This document shows positions 37,562 through 47,946 of a stretch of 64,000 nt of DNA, one piece after another. The position numbers and the translations under genes are program-made. Source of the stretch: Sulfurimonas autotrophica DSM 16294. GTDB taxonomy: Bacteria; Campylobacterota; Campylobacteria; Campylobacterales; Sulfurimonadaceae. The stretch covers positions 1,550,001 through 1,614,000 of the forward strand of contig NC_014506.1 in the NCBI RefSeq assembly GCF_000147355.1. The letters run 5' to 3'. The first letter of the stretch is position 1. Every line of letters begins with the position of its first letter. The notes beneath the pieces were generated by a model that did not search any database, was not told the origin of the DNA, and worked only from the letters and a program-made list of their open reading frames with translations.

Positions 37562-38458
37562 TTATATTGTTTTAGGTAGTTTTTCTTTCATAACTTCAAC
37601 CAATTCAGAGTCTAAATCTTCAACTTTCGGTAAAACGATATTTGCTTTTAAATATAAGTCCCCTCTTTGTTTCGTTTTACGATTCATAGCCCCCATGCCT
37701 TTGACGCGGAATCTTTGTCCATTTTTCGTATTTTGCGGTACTTTTAGTTTAATCTCTTTTTCTAGAGTCTGCACAGCTATTTTATCGCCAAAGAGTGCAG
37801 CATATAGAGGGACATCAATAGTTTTTACTAAATCATCCCCTTCTCTTTCATACTCTGGGCTTGGTGCTACATGTATACGCAAGAAAAGGTCACCGACTCT
37901 ACCGTTTTGCGCATGCCCTTTTCCTTTGACACGCATTCGTTCACCGTCTTTAACACCGGCTGGAATTTTAATATCAAAGCGCTCACCATTGACTGAAACT
38001 GAGTGTGAGCCACCTAAAATTGCTACTGCAAATGGGATTGTGACGTTTGCTTCTATATCAAGATTTGGTTCCTGGTAACGTTGTTGTCCACCAAAACCAG
38101 AACCTCCAAAGCCGGATGCTCCAGCTCCACCGAAACCGCTGAAGCCACCGCCACCGCCGCCTGAAAACATTTGACGTAATATTTCATCAAGGTCGACATT
38201 TCCGCCTTGACTTTGTGAAAAATCATGGAAATTTTGACCGCCGAACATTGCATCACCATATTGGTCATACTGTGCTTTTTTCTCTTTATCGCTAAGAACT
38301 TCATATGCTGCATTAATTTCTTTAAATTTATCTTCAGCACTCGGATCTTTATTTACATCCGGATGATATTTACGTGCTAATTTTCTGTATGCTTTTTTAA
38401 TTTCTGATTCACTCGCACTTGGAGATACTTCAAGTGTTTCGTATAATGATTTGCTCAT
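37562..38458 (-). CDS. cbpA: DnaJ-class co-chaperone CbpA
   Basis: This 298-residue protein has a J domain (residues 1-70) with the HPD motif at 32-34, a glycine/phenylalanine-rich linker (about 85-130), and two C-terminal substrate-binding domains. The cysteine-rich zinc centre of true DnaJ is missing, which identifies the CbpA type. It stimulates DnaK ATPase activity and delivers unfolded substrates. It forms an operon with hspR, the arrangement known from Helicobacter and Campylobacter, and is transcribed from a strong consensus promoter overlapped by a HAIR-like operator. Confidence 0.93.
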   Translation of the reverse strand: MSKSLYETLEVSPSASESEIKKAYRKLARKYHPDVNKDPSAEDKFKEINAAYEVLSDKEKKAQYDQYGDAMFGGQNFHDFSQSQGGNVDLDEILRQMFSGGGGGGFSGFGGAGASGFGGSGFGGQQRYQEPNLDIEANVTIPFAVAILGGSHSVSVNGERFDIKIPAGVKDGERMRVKGKGHAQNGRVGDLFLRIHVAPSPEYEREGDDLVKTIDVPLYAALFGDKIAVQTLEKEIKLKVPQNTKNGQRFRVKGMGAMNRKTKQRGDLYLKANIVLPKVEDLDSELVEVMKEKLPKTI

Positions 38459-38508
38459 GTTTCATTCCTTCTGACTTATTTAATTATATATAGATTTTTG
38501 TTAGTGGA

Positions 38509-38538
38509 ATTATATCATATAAGTTGAGCGTATGTCAA
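38509..38538 (-). promoter_or_regulatory. Consensus sigma-70 promoter of cbpA-hspR
   Basis: TTGACA (38533-38538) and TATAAT (38509-38514) are both perfect on the minus strand, with an 18-base spacer. This is the strongest kind of promoter in the window and suits a repressor-controlled heat-shock operon. Confidence 0.8.
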
Positions 38539-38543
38539 TCAAG
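38523..38543 (-). promoter_or_regulatory. HAIR-like HspR operator of cbpA-hspR
   Basis: On the minus strand the half sites CTTGATT and GCTCAAC flank exactly seven bases and match CTTGAGT-N7-ACTCAAG at 11 of 14 positions. The site covers the -35 box, so HspR binding would block RNA polymerase. A separate 8-bp inverted repeat (38538-38558) abuts it. Confidence 0.7.
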
Positions 38544-38562
38544 GTGAAAAACCTTGATATCT

Positions 38563-40101
38563 TTAGTGTAAGAAGTGGCGAATAGCTGAGAAGTAAAGAC
38601 TCATACCAAATTCATCGGCTGCGGCAATAATTTCATCATCACGAATAGAACCGCCCGGTTCAATAACATTTTTTACACCTGCTGCTGCTGCTGCATCGAT
38701 AGAATCACGGAAAGGAAAAAATGCTTCTGAAGCCAAAGCAGCACCACTTACATCAAGTCCCATCTCTTTTGCTTTTTTCAATGCACATTGTGCCGCATCA
38801 ACACGGCTTGTCATTCCCATACCAACTGCAACCATAGCCGAATTTTTCACATATACAACACAATTTGATTTTGTTAGTGAAGCTACTTTATAAGCGATTT
38901 CCAAATCTTTCATCTCTTCAGAAGTTGCCGCTTTTTTACTCATCAGTTTTGCATTTTTCACTTCATCATCTTTTACTTTATCTGCATCTTGAAAAATAAA
39001 TCCGCCGTCAATATGTTTAAAATCTTTTTTATCATTTGCAAGTATTAACTTATCTGCACCCATTTCAAAGAGTTTTATACGTTTTTTCGCAGCAAATACT
39101 TCTTGTGCTTCTTCTGTAATACGTCCTGCTATAATTACTTCAATAAAGATTTCATTCATTTTCTGCGCTAGTGCTTTATCAACCGTGCCATTTACTGCGA
39201 CAACGCCGCCAAAGGCAGATACCGGATCACACTTTAGTGCTTCTGTATAAGCCTCTAAAAGTGTTTCTTTAATAGCAAATCCACATGGATTCCCATGTTT
39301 TGAAATACAAACAGCATTATCACTTCCAAATGCAGCAGCAATTTTTACTGCACCGTTTAAATCATTTAAATTGTTAAAACTTGCTTCACCTTTAAGTGTA
39401 TTAAAATTATTTGAAAAATGTTTGTCAAATTCATAGAGTGCGCCTTTTTGATGAGGGTTTTCACCATAACGCGTGTTCATAACTTTATTTCCGACAACAA
39501 ACTGCTTCTCACCGAAACCTTCATTGAAACGTTCATTCATATAGTTTGCAATCATTGAGTCATAAGCTGCTGTATGCTCATATGCTTTTATCATAAAACC
39601 TCGACGGAACTCTTTTGTATTTTTTTCATTTTCAATAGCATCTATTACGACATCATAATCCTCTACATCTGTTACAATAATAACTGAGTCAAAGTTTTTT
39701 GCAGCCGAGCGAACCATTGCCGGACCACCGATATCGATATTTTCAATAATATCATCAAAATCATCAGTTCTTTCAATCGTTTCTTTAAATGGATAAAGGT
39801 TTACACAAACCAAATCAATCGCCTCAACACCAAGTTCTTTTGCCTGATCTAAATGTGACTGCTTGTCACGACGGTGTAAAATTCCACCGTGAACGTAAGG
39901 ATTTAGAGTTTTTACACGCCCTTCAAAACATTCAGGAAATTTTGTCACCTCATCAATTTCAACAGCATCGACGCCGTTCTCTTTTAAAAGTTTGTATGTT
40001 CCACCGGTTGAAATAATTTCATATCCGTTTTTCACTAATGATTTACAAAAATCAACTACACCGTTTTTATCGCTTACACTTACTAACGCTCTTTTCTGCA
40101 C
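38563..40101 (-). CDS. purH: Bifunctional AICAR transformylase / IMP cyclohydrolase
   Basis: This 512-residue protein starts [18 protein letters not shown] (the IMP cyclohydrolase domain, to about residue 195). It continues into the transformylase domain with [17 protein letters not shown], the catalytic lysine-histidine region SKHGNPCG, and a C-terminus ending [17 protein letters not shown]. It catalyses the last two steps of purine synthesis to IMP. The start is GTG 40101, with GGAG six bases upstream. It is divergent from pfkA. Confidence 0.96.
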   Translation of the reverse strand: MQKRALVSVSDKNGVVDFCKSLVKNGYEIISTGGTYKLLKENGVDAVEIDEVTKFPECFEGRVKTLNPYVHGGILHRRDKQSHLDQAKELGVEAIDLVCVNLYPFKETIERTDDFDDIIENIDIGGPAMVRSAAKNFDSVIIVTDVEDYDVVIDAIENEKNTKEFRRGFMIKAYEHTAAYDSMIANYMNERFNEGFGEKQFVVGNKVMNTRYGENPHQKGALYEFDKHFSNNFNTLKGEASFNNLNDLNGAVKIAAAFGSDNAVCISKHGNPCGFAIKETLLEAYTEALKCDPVSAFGGVVAVNGTVDKALAQKMNEIFIEVIIAGRITEEAQEVFAAKKRIKLFEMGADKLILANDKKDFKHIDGGFIFQDADKVKDDEVKNAKLMSKKAATSEEMKDLEIAYKVASLTKSNCVVYVKNSAMVAVGMGMTSRVDAAQCALKKAKEMGLDVSGAALASEAFFPFRDSIDAAAAAGVKNVIEPGGSIRDDEIIAAADEFGMSLYFSAIRHFLH

Positions 40102-40265
40102 TCTTTCTCCTTTTTCTAAAGCAAAGCTTCATAAAAATTCCTCTCACTAAAGCTTTGCCGAACGGCAAGATTTATTCAAGCCTTGATTTAAAATATTAAT
40201 GCCATTTTATCTAAATAGAGTTTAGAAGATGGTAAACTTAAAAAAAATAAATAAAGAGAAAGATC

Positions 40266-41225
40266 ATGAAACAAAATATTGCGATTATTTGTTCAGGCGG
40301 TGATGTATCAGGTATGAACCCTGCATTAAAACGATTTGTCGAATACAGTTTTGAACAGAATCTTACACCCTACTTTGTATATGACGGGTATGAGGGACTC
40401 ATTGACAACAATATAAAAAAAGCAGATTATTGCGATGTTGCAGGTATTATCAATCGTGGAGGCACAAAAACAGGGAGTGCCAGAAGCAAAAGATTTATGC
40501 AAAAAGAATACCGAACTATTGCAAAACAAAATCTTGATAACTTACATGTAACTATGTTAATAGTACTTGGGGGTGATGGCTCTTTTAAAGGATTACATGA
40601 ATTTTATAAAGAACATAAAATAAAATTTTGTGGTATTCCTTCGACTATTGACAACGATATTTCCGGTACTGATTATTGCTTAGGTGTGGATACAGCACTT
40701 AATATGATAAAATTTTCAATAGATTCTATAAGAGATACGGCATCCTCATTTAAAAGAGCTTTTGTGATTGAGACTATGGGTAACAAGTGCGGTTATCTAG
40801 CGCTTGTATCACATCTAACATCAGGTTCTGAACTTTGCCTTATTCCAGAGATACCATATAATTTGAATGATTATGAAGAAAAATTCAAACGAGAAATAAA
40901 AAATGGTCGTAGATATTTTATAGCTGTGGTTGCAGAAGGTATAAAACAAGATTCTGCCGAAATAGCTAAGTGGTTTGAAGAAAAAATTGGTATTGAGTCA
41001 AGAGTGAATATTCTAGGACATTTACAGCGTGGAGGCAATCCAACAGTAAAAGATAGACTTATGGCTTATAAATTTATAACATATGCCATTGATGGTTTAA
41101 TGAAAAATAAAAATGAAAGTATTATTTGTTATATGGAGAGTGGATTTGAATATAAAGAAATTGATGCGGTCGTGAACACGCCGTATCAATTAAATCATGA
41201 GCTTATAAAATATATAAGCTCATAA
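40266..41225 (+). CDS. pfkA: 6-phosphofructokinase
   Basis: This 319-residue protein has ICSGGDVSGMN for nucleotide binding, LGGDGSFKG (the glycine after GGD favours ATP over pyrophosphate), and the catalytic STIDNDISGTDYCLG with the active-site aspartate. ETMGNKCGYLA and LGHLQRGGNP follow, all typical of PfkA. It phosphorylates fructose 6-phosphate. In an rTCA-cycle autotroph it may work during glycogen breakdown. ATG 40266 follows an AAGAGAAAG purine stretch. The gene carries one TTACATGTAA (40542-40551). Confidence 0.92.
   Translation: MKQNIAIICSGGDVSGMNPALKRFVEYSFEQNLTPYFVYDGYEGLIDNNIKKADYCDVAGIINRGGTKTGSARSKRFMQKEYRTIAKQNLDNLHVTMLIVLGGDGSFKGLHEFYKEHKIKFCGIPSTIDNDISGTDYCLGVDTALNMIKFSIDSIRDTASSFKRAFVIETMGNKCGYLALVSHLTSGSELCLIPEIPYNLNDYEEKFKREIKNGRRYFIAVVAEGIKQDSAEIAKWFEEKIGIESRVNILGHLQRGGNPTVKDRLMAYKFITYAIDGLMKNKNESIICYMESGFEYKEIDAVVNTPYQLNHELIKYISS
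41197..41223 (+). terminator. Hairpin overlapping the pfkA stop codon
   Basis: A perfect eleven-base-pair stem with a five-base loop (ATGAGCTTATA/TATAAGCTCAT) ends inside the pfkA stop codon. No T-run follows on the plus strand, so it may protect the 3' end instead of, or as well as, terminating. Confidence 0.55.
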
Positions 41226-41233
41226 AAGCATCA

Positions 41234-41248
41234 GTGACTAGAAGTCAC
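41234..41248 (-). terminator. Hairpin at the end of the DUF302 lipoprotein gene
   Basis: A six-base-pair stem (GTGACT/AGTCAC) with a three-base loop includes the stop codon and is followed on the minus strand by TGATGCTTTTA. Confidence 0.5.
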
Positions 41249-41825
41249 CTTGTGCTGCACGTTCAGGAATTTTTTCCATTGCTGTTTTAACAAGAGTTGC
41301 CATTTTTAACATTTCTGGAGGAAGTGTATAACCACCATGAATCGCAAGCGTCATATCCATACTGATTAAGTAAGCATCTCCGTTTCCATAACGAATATAC
41401 ATAATTCTACATGGCATAAATCCACCATAGTATCTTGAATAGTTTAAGAAGACTTTCGCTGTAGTAAGGTTACATAAAGACCAAATTCTTGCTTCTTTTA
41501 CTTCATTCGGCTTTGCATCTTCTTTTGTGTACATTTTCACATAACCAGTAAGTCTCATGTTATACTCTTCAGTAAGTGCCGCTATAGATTCTCTAACATC
41601 ATCACCGCTGATACCTTCATCAACTTTCCACTCTTTCATCATTGCACGAGCAGGGTCGCCATACTTTGCAACTTTTGTAAACATATCGTCATACGCCGGC
41701 ATTGCACCATCATCAAGCTTATGCTGTTGAGTCACAGCAGTCCATCCCATATGCATTGTTGAACATCCTGTTGCAAAGAATGCGACACTTAATGCAATTA
41801 ATGCAGTAATTATATTTTTTTTCAT
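41238..41825 (-). CDS. DUF302-like lipoprotein
   Basis: This 195-residue protein has a lipoprotein signal peptide (MKKNIITALIALSVAFFATGC, with the acylated cysteine at residue 21). The second half resembles the DUF302 fold, with the conserved MPCRIMYIRYGNGDAYLISMD strand pair. DUF302 proteins have no agreed function, though some bind haem or small ligands and many are periplasmic. It stands alone between convergent pfkA and the purL region. Confidence 0.7.
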   Translation of the reverse strand: MKKNIITALIALSVAFFATGCSTMHMGWTAVTQQHKLDDGAMPAYDDMFTKVAKYGDPARAMMKEWKVDEGISGDDVRESIAALTEEYNMRLTGYVKMYTKEDAKPNEVKEARIWSLCNLTTAKVFLNYSRYYGGFMPCRIMYIRYGNGDAYLISMDMTLAIHGGYTLPPEMLKMATLVKTAMEKIPERAAQGDF

Positions 41826-41922
41826 TCGTTTTCCTTTATCTAAATTACGTGATATTATACATTGATTAATATAAAATTAAATTGAGTTTTTAAATTTCAT
41901 TTTTATATAATAAATATAAGTT

Positions 41923-44139
41923 TTATATATCTTGCTCTATTACTTGTCTAAATGTATTAAAATAGCTGTCTTTGAGTGTTTCCATATTCATACTTATATC
42001 ATTAATGCGAATATTATCTCCGCCGACCGTACCGATTTTCTCAATTGACATTGATTCATCCAGCATTGCTTCAAAAGCTTCACAATTTTCAGGTTTTACT
42101 TCGATGATTGCACGACTCATGCTCTCTGAGAAAATATCTCTGTCATCAGATACACCCATCTCTACATCACATCCAAGCCCGCTTGTTGCTGCCATTTTAG
42201 CAAGCGCTATTGCAACACCGCCGCTGCTTGCATCTTTTGCACATTCTAAAAGATGTTTTTTATTTGCTTCTATTACTAAATCCCAAAGTGCAAGCTCTTG
42301 TTTGTAATCAATCTCAGGCATAACACCTGCTACAGTATCATATAACTCTTTCATATATAAAGAACCGCCAAATTCAGATTTACTCTCACCTACTAAATAG
42401 AGTGCATTTCCTTCAGATTGAAAACTTGACATCAAGACATTGTTTTCATCATCATTTACACCGACAGTTGCAATAGAAGGTGTCGGAAAAACCGAAACAC
42501 TATTTGTTTCATTATAAAGAGAAACATTTCCACCGATGACAGGAGTTGTAAGCTGGGCACATGCTTCTTTAATACCTAAACAACCTTCACCAAACTGCCA
42601 CATGACTTCAGGGTTTTCAGGATTACCATAGTTGAGACAATCCGTAATTGCCAACGGTCTTGCTCCGCTCATTGCAACATTACGACCAGATTCTATAACT
42701 GCAGCCGCTCCACCCATTTTTGGATCAATGTAGCAGTAACGAACATTACAGTCAGCTGACATTGCCAAAGCTTTTTTATTCTCTTTTACACGAATGACCG
42801 AAGCGTCAAGTGTCCCGCCATTTTTGATTGTATTTGTTTGCACCATCGAATCATATTGTGTATAAATCCAAGATTTATCTACAACTTCCATAGATTTTGT
42901 TAATGTCTCAAATGCTTCTTGGTTTGAAACTCTGTCAAAGTCATCAATACTTACTTTATGTATATCTTCCAAATAGGCAGGTTTTTTCATCGGACGGTTG
43001 AGTTCAGGTGCTTCTTCACTTACAGGGTCAACCGGAACCTCTGCACATTTTTCTCCATGCCAGAAGAGTTCCATGTTTCCTGTGTCAGTAACTTCACCCA
43101 CAACAGCAGCATCTAAATCCCATTTTTCAAAAATATCAATAATTGCCTGTTCTGAACCTTTTTTAGCACAAAGGAGCATACGCTCTTGAGATTCACTGAG
43201 CATAAAGTCATAAGGTGTCATGCCTTCTTCTCGGGCAGGAACCTTATCTAAATGCATAATCATTCCGGAACCTGAACGCCCTGCCATCTCGAATGCAGAC
43301 GAGGTAAGCCCGGCAGCTCCCATATCTTGAATACCAACAACATGGTCAGTTTTAAAGAGTTCTAAACATGCTTCTAAAAGTAGTTTTTCAGTAAACGGAT
43401 CACCAACTTGTACAGTAGGACGAAGAGATTTACTCTCTTCAGTAAAAGAATCTGAGCTCATAACAGCCCCGCCAAGACCATCACGACCCGTTTTTGCACC
43501 GACATACATTACAGGGTTTCCTGTTCCTTCTGCTTTACCATAGAAGATTTCATCACTTTTAGCAATGCCCAGTGTAAATGCATTGACAAGAATATTTCCA
43601 TTGTAACATTCATCAAAGCTTGTCTCACCACCGATAGTCGGAACACCCATACAGTTTCCATAACCACCGATACCCTCAGTTACACCACGTACTAAATAAC
43701 GTTGATGTTTAGAGATATCATCTTTGTTTAAAACATTACCAAAACGCAGTGCATTTAAGTTCGCAACAGGACGTGCACCCATTGTAAATACATCACGCAT
43801 AATCCCGCCGACACCCGTTGCAGCACCTTGATAAGGTTCAATAAAACTTGGATGATTATGTGATTCCATTTTAAAAACAGCCGCATAGCCATCTCCAATG
43901 TCAATAACACCGGCATTTTCGCCTGGACCCTGAATAACCCAAGGTGCTTTCGTCGGAAAACCTTTCAAGTGTATTTTAGAGGATTTGTACGAACAGTGTT
44001 CACTCCACATAGCTGAAAATATACCCAGTTCAACTAAATTCGGCTCACGCCCTAAAATCTCTTTTATGTGTTTGTAATCTTCTTGTGAAAGTTTATGGTT
44101 TGCTAACTGTTCATCAATGTTTTCAAGTTGTTGGCTCAC
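41923..44139 (-). CDS. purL: Phosphoribosylformylglycinamidine synthase subunit PurL
   Basis: This 738-residue protein is of the small, three-subunit type of FGAM synthase. It shows [13 protein letters not shown] with the catalytic histidine, [14 protein letters not shown], the metal-binding [22 protein letters not shown] and the second repeat's [11 protein letters not shown]. It converts FGAR to FGAM using ATP and ammonia from PurQ. PurS and PurQ are not adjacent. The start is GTG 44139, just after a purine-rich GGAAAC. Confidence 0.96.
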   Translation of the reverse strand: MSQQLENIDEQLANHKLSQEDYKHIKEILGREPNLVELGIFSAMWSEHCSYKSSKIHLKGFPTKAPWVIQGPGENAGVIDIGDGYAAVFKMESHNHPSFIEPYQGAATGVGGIMRDVFTMGARPVANLNALRFGNVLNKDDISKHQRYLVRGVTEGIGGYGNCMGVPTIGGETSFDECYNGNILVNAFTLGIAKSDEIFYGKAEGTGNPVMYVGAKTGRDGLGGAVMSSDSFTEESKSLRPTVQVGDPFTEKLLLEACLELFKTDHVVGIQDMGAAGLTSSAFEMAGRSGSGMIMHLDKVPAREEGMTPYDFMLSESQERMLLCAKKGSEQAIIDIFEKWDLDAAVVGEVTDTGNMELFWHGEKCAEVPVDPVSEEAPELNRPMKKPAYLEDIHKVSIDDFDRVSNQEAFETLTKSMEVVDKSWIYTQYDSMVQTNTIKNGGTLDASVIRVKENKKALAMSADCNVRYCYIDPKMGGAAAVIESGRNVAMSGARPLAITDCLNYGNPENPEVMWQFGEGCLGIKEACAQLTTPVIGGNVSLYNETNSVSVFPTPSIATVGVNDDENNVLMSSFQSEGNALYLVGESKSEFGGSLYMKELYDTVAGVMPEIDYKQELALWDLVIEANKKHLLECAKDASSGGVAIALAKMAATSGLGCDVEMGVSDDRDIFSESMSRAIIEVKPENCEAFEAMLDESMSIEKIGTVGGDNIRINDISMNMETLKDSYFNTFRQVIEQDI

Positions 44140-44201
44140 GGGTGTTTCCTAAAAATTGGTTTTTAAAGAGGGATTATATCTAAGGAATGGTAAAAGTTGT
44201 T

Positions 44202-44726
44202 TTAATGAAAAGAAAAATCGCTTTTTGAACGAATATTTTTTTTCAATGAAAAGATATTTTTATACTTTATTTTTTGAATTTCATACTCTTTGAGAGCATT
44301 CGGCAGTTGTATTTTGAATTCATCTCCCTCTTTTTTGCCAAGCATAGCTTTAGCCAGAGGTGAATGTATAGAAATCAGGCCATTTTCAGGCTCACTCTCC
44401 AATACCCCGCAGATAGTATAAATTTCTTCATCTTCCGTATCAATATTTACAAGCGTAACACTGCTGCCAAAGGCAACCTGCTTATGCTCATGCAGAGAGG
44501 GGTCGATTATATGCGAACTTTGAATCATTTTGTTGAGATAAAAAAGTCTCTTATCAATAAAACGCAATTTCTCCTTTGCAGCTTGATAATCCGCATTTTC
44601 ACTTCTGTCACCAAGTGCTGCTGCAACAAGTTTTTCATGTGCGACCTTGGGTTTTTCAACTTCTAACAAATATTTGAATTCTTCTATAAGCTTGTCATAT
44701 CCTTCAATACTCATCGGCTCTTTCAT
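44202..44726 (-). CDS. greB: Transcription elongation factor, GreB-like
   Basis: This 174-residue protein has the Gre coiled-coil with LGDRSENADYQAAKEKLRFIDKRLFYLNKMI, where the aspartate-glutamate tip residues and the IDxRxxYLxK pattern favour GreB over GreA. A C-terminal FKBP-like domain follows (ISIHSPLAKAMLGKKEGDEF). It rescues backtracked RNA polymerase by stimulating transcript cleavage. It has an additional basic tail of about 15 residues (SLKKNIRSKSDFSFH). It follows the small unknown gene by nine bases. Confidence 0.85.
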   Translation of the reverse strand: MKEPMSIEGYDKLIEEFKYLLEVEKPKVAHEKLVAAALGDRSENADYQAAKEKLRFIDKRLFYLNKMIQSSHIIDPSLHEHKQVAFGSSVTLVNIDTEDEEIYTICGVLESEPENGLISIHSPLAKAMLGKKEGDEFKIQLPNALKEYEIQKIKYKNIFSLKKNIRSKSDFSFH

Positions 44727-44735
44727 TTATTTTCC

Positions 44736-45062
44736 CTAATGCTCATATCCTAAAATATAATATGTTTCTTTATTTGGCAGTTTGTCTGTTTTTACTTTAA
44801 ATTTATCACTGAAATGTTGTATTTTTTCATGTGCTTCTTGAGCCAATTCAGGCGTTGGTGACTCTACTTTTATTTTAAAATAATCTTTTGTATTTGACAA
44901 AGCAACATATGCATTGTTTACCTTGAGATGATCATTTAAATCTAAAATATGCTTCTCGATTTTTTCATACCCTGAAGTATTCTTTTGAATTCTTTTGAGT
45001 TGTTCTACCAAAGCATCATTTGGTACATATCTTAGTTGAGTCAGCATTGCATCATTTTGCAT
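44736..45062 (-). CDS. Small conserved protein of unknown function
   Basis: I do not recognise this 108-residue protein. It has a helical N-terminal half (LVEQLKRIQKNTSGYEKIEKHILDLNDHLK) and a C-terminal alpha/beta part (YFKIKVESPTPELAQEAHEKIQHF and YYILGYEH). No membrane segment or cysteines are present. ATG 45062 has an AAGGAAAT ribosome-binding site. It is followed by the greB-like gene nine bases later, so they probably share a transcript. Confidence 0.65.
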   Translation of the reverse strand: MQNDAMLTQLRYVPNDALVEQLKRIQKNTSGYEKIEKHILDLNDHLKVNNAYVALSNTKDYFKIKVESPTPELAQEAHEKIQHFSDKFKVKTDKLPNKETYYILGYEH

Positions 45063-45141
45063 ATCTATTTCCTTGTAAATTTTTAATGAAAAATAATAAC
45101 AGTTTTTTGTAAATATTCAGTATGTATTTAGCTATTGATAC

Positions 45142-45147
45142 TATAAT
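45142..45147 (+). promoter_or_regulatory. -10 box of the HDOD-protein gene
   Basis: A perfect TATAAT lies 45 bases before the ATG at 45192. The -35 region is not recognisable. Confidence 0.45.
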
Positions 45148-45191
45148 TAGATTACAAAGACTATATTCTAAATATTAAAGAGAGAAATGCA

Positions 45192-45992
45192 ATGACTGAA
45201 GATATATTAAAAAAAATTAAACAACTACCGCCACTTCCTAAATCTGCTCTTCAAATAGAAGAAGTTTATAAGAATCCAGATAGTACATTTAATGACATGG
45301 CAAAAATTTTGGAAAAAGACCCACTTTTGACTGCAGATATTTTAAAAGCGGCAAATTCGCCTCTTTATGGTTTTTCAAGAGAAATAAACGCCATTAGTCA
45401 GGCAGTCGGTCTTTTTGGTATGGGTACCGTTCGTGGATTTGCATTGGCTTCTATTGTAAAGAAGAGCTTTAATCTGGATTTATCACCTTATGGTATAACA
45501 AATGAGATGTTCTCAGAGCTTTCAAAAAAACAACATGCACTGACTACTTCGTGGTGTTTAAAAAAAGAAAATAGACTTTTGGGCGTTTTATCACCTGCTG
45601 CTTTTTTAGTAGAAATCGGAAAAGTGCTTATCGCTCAACAAATTATGGCTGATAAAAAAGAAGCAGAATTTAAAGCAGCTATGAAGGAACTTAAAGATGC
45701 TGAAGCTGCAGAGAGAGAAATAGTAGGTGTTGATACACCTGAAGTAAGTGCCACAATTTTCGCGCAATGGAAATTTGAAGAGGGGCTTATTGATATTATA
45801 AAAAACTGCCAAAACCCTGATGCAGCAAAAGAAGAAGATAAAAAAGCTGCACAAATTCTTCATGTAGTACGAGTTGCCGTTCCTATCAATGGAGTAGTTA
45901 CAAATGAGAGTATTCAATCTGCCAAAGAGTTAATACAAAAGTATAAACTTGATATGGACAGCTTTGATATGGCTATTGAACACATAGAATAA
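45192..45992 (+). CDS. HDOD-domain signalling protein
   Basis: This 266-residue protein consists of an HDOD domain. It starts KIKQLPPLPKSALQIEEVY and continues with DPLLTADILKAANSPLYGFSREINAISQAVGLFGMGTVRGFAL, the characteristic segment. The HD metal ligands are absent, as in all HDOD proteins. Such proteins act in signalling, often of motility or stress, by binding partners and not by hydrolysing cyclic di-GMP. It is upstream of rnr by 13 bases. Confidence 0.88.
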   Translation: MTEDILKKIKQLPPLPKSALQIEEVYKNPDSTFNDMAKILEKDPLLTADILKAANSPLYGFSREINAISQAVGLFGMGTVRGFALASIVKKSFNLDLSPYGITNEMFSELSKKQHALTTSWCLKKENRLLGVLSPAAFLVEIGKVLIAQQIMADKKEAEFKAAMKELKDAEAAEREIVGVDTPEVSATIFAQWKFEEGLIDIIKNCQNPDAAKEEDKKAAQILHVVRVAVPINGVVTNESIQSAKELIQKYKLDMDSFDMAIEHIE

Positions 45993-46005
45993 AGAATAAA
46001 ATTAA

Positions 46006-47946
46006 TTGAAATCATTACTAATACGACTCACTCATGGTTTGAGTGAGCAAGACATCACAGAAGAAGAACTTCCTCTAGTACGTGAATGGCTTGTAAAAAA
46101 ATACCTTACAAACAAACATAATATATATAAATTTAATTCCAAGTATCGTGCCGGAGTATTGGGACTAGTACAAAAAGGAACAGCCTACTTACATGTAATA
46201 GGTGAAAATATAAAAGACCTTTTTATCAATGAAAATAATTTAGGTCTGGCTACGGAAGGCGATCTTGTGATTGCACAAAGGCTTCTTGGGCACAGAGGTC
46301 CTCCTAGTGCCAAAATTATAGAAATTGTCGGTCGAGAACAAACATATAGTGTTGCTTACATTATTTTAAAAGAGGGACGCAAAACTTTAGTTGAATTAAA
46401 AACAGAGTACCCCATCGGGGCTGAAATGACACCTGAAGAGCTCAATACTTATGAAGTTGGTGACTTATTTAAAATAGATAATCATGAAAACAAAATCATG
46501 GAAAAAATCGGCAATATAAAGGACCCAAAAGCTGATGAAAAAATTGTTCTTGCCCAATTTAACAAGCATGATGAATTTGAGGAAGAAGTTTTAAAAGCCG
46601 CACCTTCTTTTAAAGAAGTAGATGCTTCAAAGTACCCAAAAAGAAAAGATTTAAGAGATTTGACTTTTTGTACGATTGACCCGGTAACTGCAAAAGATTT
46701 TGACGATGCTATATATTGGGATGATAAAAATGCAACATTGTATGTTGCCATTGCCGATGTCAGTGAATATGTCACTCCTTTTGGTCCAATAGACACAGAA
46801 GCAATTTACAGAAGTTTTTCTATTTATCTGCCGCATCGTTCTATTCCTATGCTGCCGCGACAACTGAGTGAAACATTATGTTCCCTGCAGCCGCATGTAG
46901 ACAGACTGGCTTACGTATTTGAAATCAAACTCGATTTACAAACACTTGAAGTTGTAAAATCTGAGGTGTATGAAGCACTTATGCATTCCGACAGAAGATT
47001 TAACTATGAAGAGATTGATCTCTTTTTTGAAGGAAAACTTCACGCAAAGACAAAAGAGGAAAAAGAAATATTTGCATGGATTGCAAAACTCAAACCGGTA
47101 ACAGACAGATTAAGAGAAAAACGTCTGCAGGATGGCTTTGATTTTCATTCTACTGAAATAGAAATGACCCTGGATGAAAATACAAATCTTGTATCCACTA
47201 CGGTTGCGCAGGAGACTCCGTCTCACGGACTTATTGAAGATTGTATGCTTTTAGCAAACAAAGAAGCTGCAAAACGTTACAAAAGAGGGCTTTTTAGAAT
47301 TCATGAACCGCCAAGCCAGGCAAAACTCCAAAAGCTCTATCAAGAACTAGCCGGTATAGGCATACATGTAGAAATTAAAAACACCATAAAAGAGACGATT
47401 GATGCCATCCAAAAACAGGCAAAAGAGATGGATATTGCGCCTGAAGTAGATACGCTTATTATTCAGTCACAAATGCAGGCACGCTACTCTCCTATAAATG
47501 TCGGTCACTTTGGACTGGGTTTTAAGGAGTATACGCATTTCACTTCACCTATTAGAAGGTACAGTGATTTAATCGTTCACAGACTCTTAAAAGCCATCAA
47601 CAGAGGCGATACACAAGAACAGTCTTATGTTTTAAGAAATATTGAGTCACTCAGTATGGCTATCAGTGAGAAAGAGCGTGAGGCAATGATTATTGAATCT
47701 GAATATAAAGCACGAAAATATGCCAGATGGGCGCAAGACAATCTCAATAAAGAGTTCAAAGCAAGAATTACAGCAACAGACCCTGAACTGCGGGCAGAAC
47801 TCCATGATGAAATTATTGGTGCAAAGCTTCATTTTACAGCCGGATCAGATGTTATATTGTTTGAGGATGTCCTAATCAGAATTGATAAAGTCAATATAGC
47901 AAGAGCAAGAATATATGCATCAGTGGTTGGGAAATTAGACAAATAA
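46006..47946 (+). CDS. rnr: Ribonuclease R (RNB-family exoribonuclease)
   Basis: This 646-residue protein has cold-shock-like RNA-binding segments in its N-terminal third. The RNB catalytic domain carries TIDPVTAKDFDDAIYWD, the four-aspartate metal site, near residues 222-238, and HFTSPIRRYSDLIVHR later. The C-terminal S1 region is short, as in Helicobacter RNase R. It degrades structured RNA from the 3' end. The start codon is TTG at 46006 with only a weak AAAGAAT upstream. It carries one TTACATGTAA (46189-46198) and overlaps holA by one base. Confidence 0.93.
   Translation: MKSLLIRLTHGLSEQDITEEELPLVREWLVKKYLTNKHNIYKFNSKYRAGVLGLVQKGTAYLHVIGENIKDLFINENNLGLATEGDLVIAQRLLGHRGPPSAKIIEIVGREQTYSVAYIILKEGRKTLVELKTEYPIGAEMTPEELNTYEVGDLFKIDNHENKIMEKIGNIKDPKADEKIVLAQFNKHDEFEEEVLKAAPSFKEVDASKYPKRKDLRDLTFCTIDPVTAKDFDDAIYWDDKNATLYVAIADVSEYVTPFGPIDTEAIYRSFSIYLPHRSIPMLPRQLSETLCSLQPHVDRLAYVFEIKLDLQTLEVVKSEVYEALMHSDRRFNYEEIDLFFEGKLHAKTKEEKEIFAWIAKLKPVTDRLREKRLQDGFDFHSTEIEMTLDENTNLVSTTVAQETPSHGLIEDCMLLANKEAAKRYKRGLFRIHEPPSQAKLQKLYQELAGIGIHVEIKNTIKETIDAIQKQAKEMDIAPEVDTLIIQSQMQARYSPINVGHFGLGFKEYTHFTSPIRRYSDLIVHRLLKAINRGDTQEQSYVLRNIESLSMAISEKEREAMIIESEYKARKYARWAQDNLNKEFKARITATDPELRAELHDEIIGAKLHFTAGSDVILFEDVLIRIDKVNIARARIYASVVGKLDK

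Noticed and set aside
38538-38558. Inverted repeat downstream of purH as a rho-independent terminator
   Set aside because: No T-run follows it on the purH strand direction, and it overlaps the cbpA promoter, so a regulatory role is more likely.
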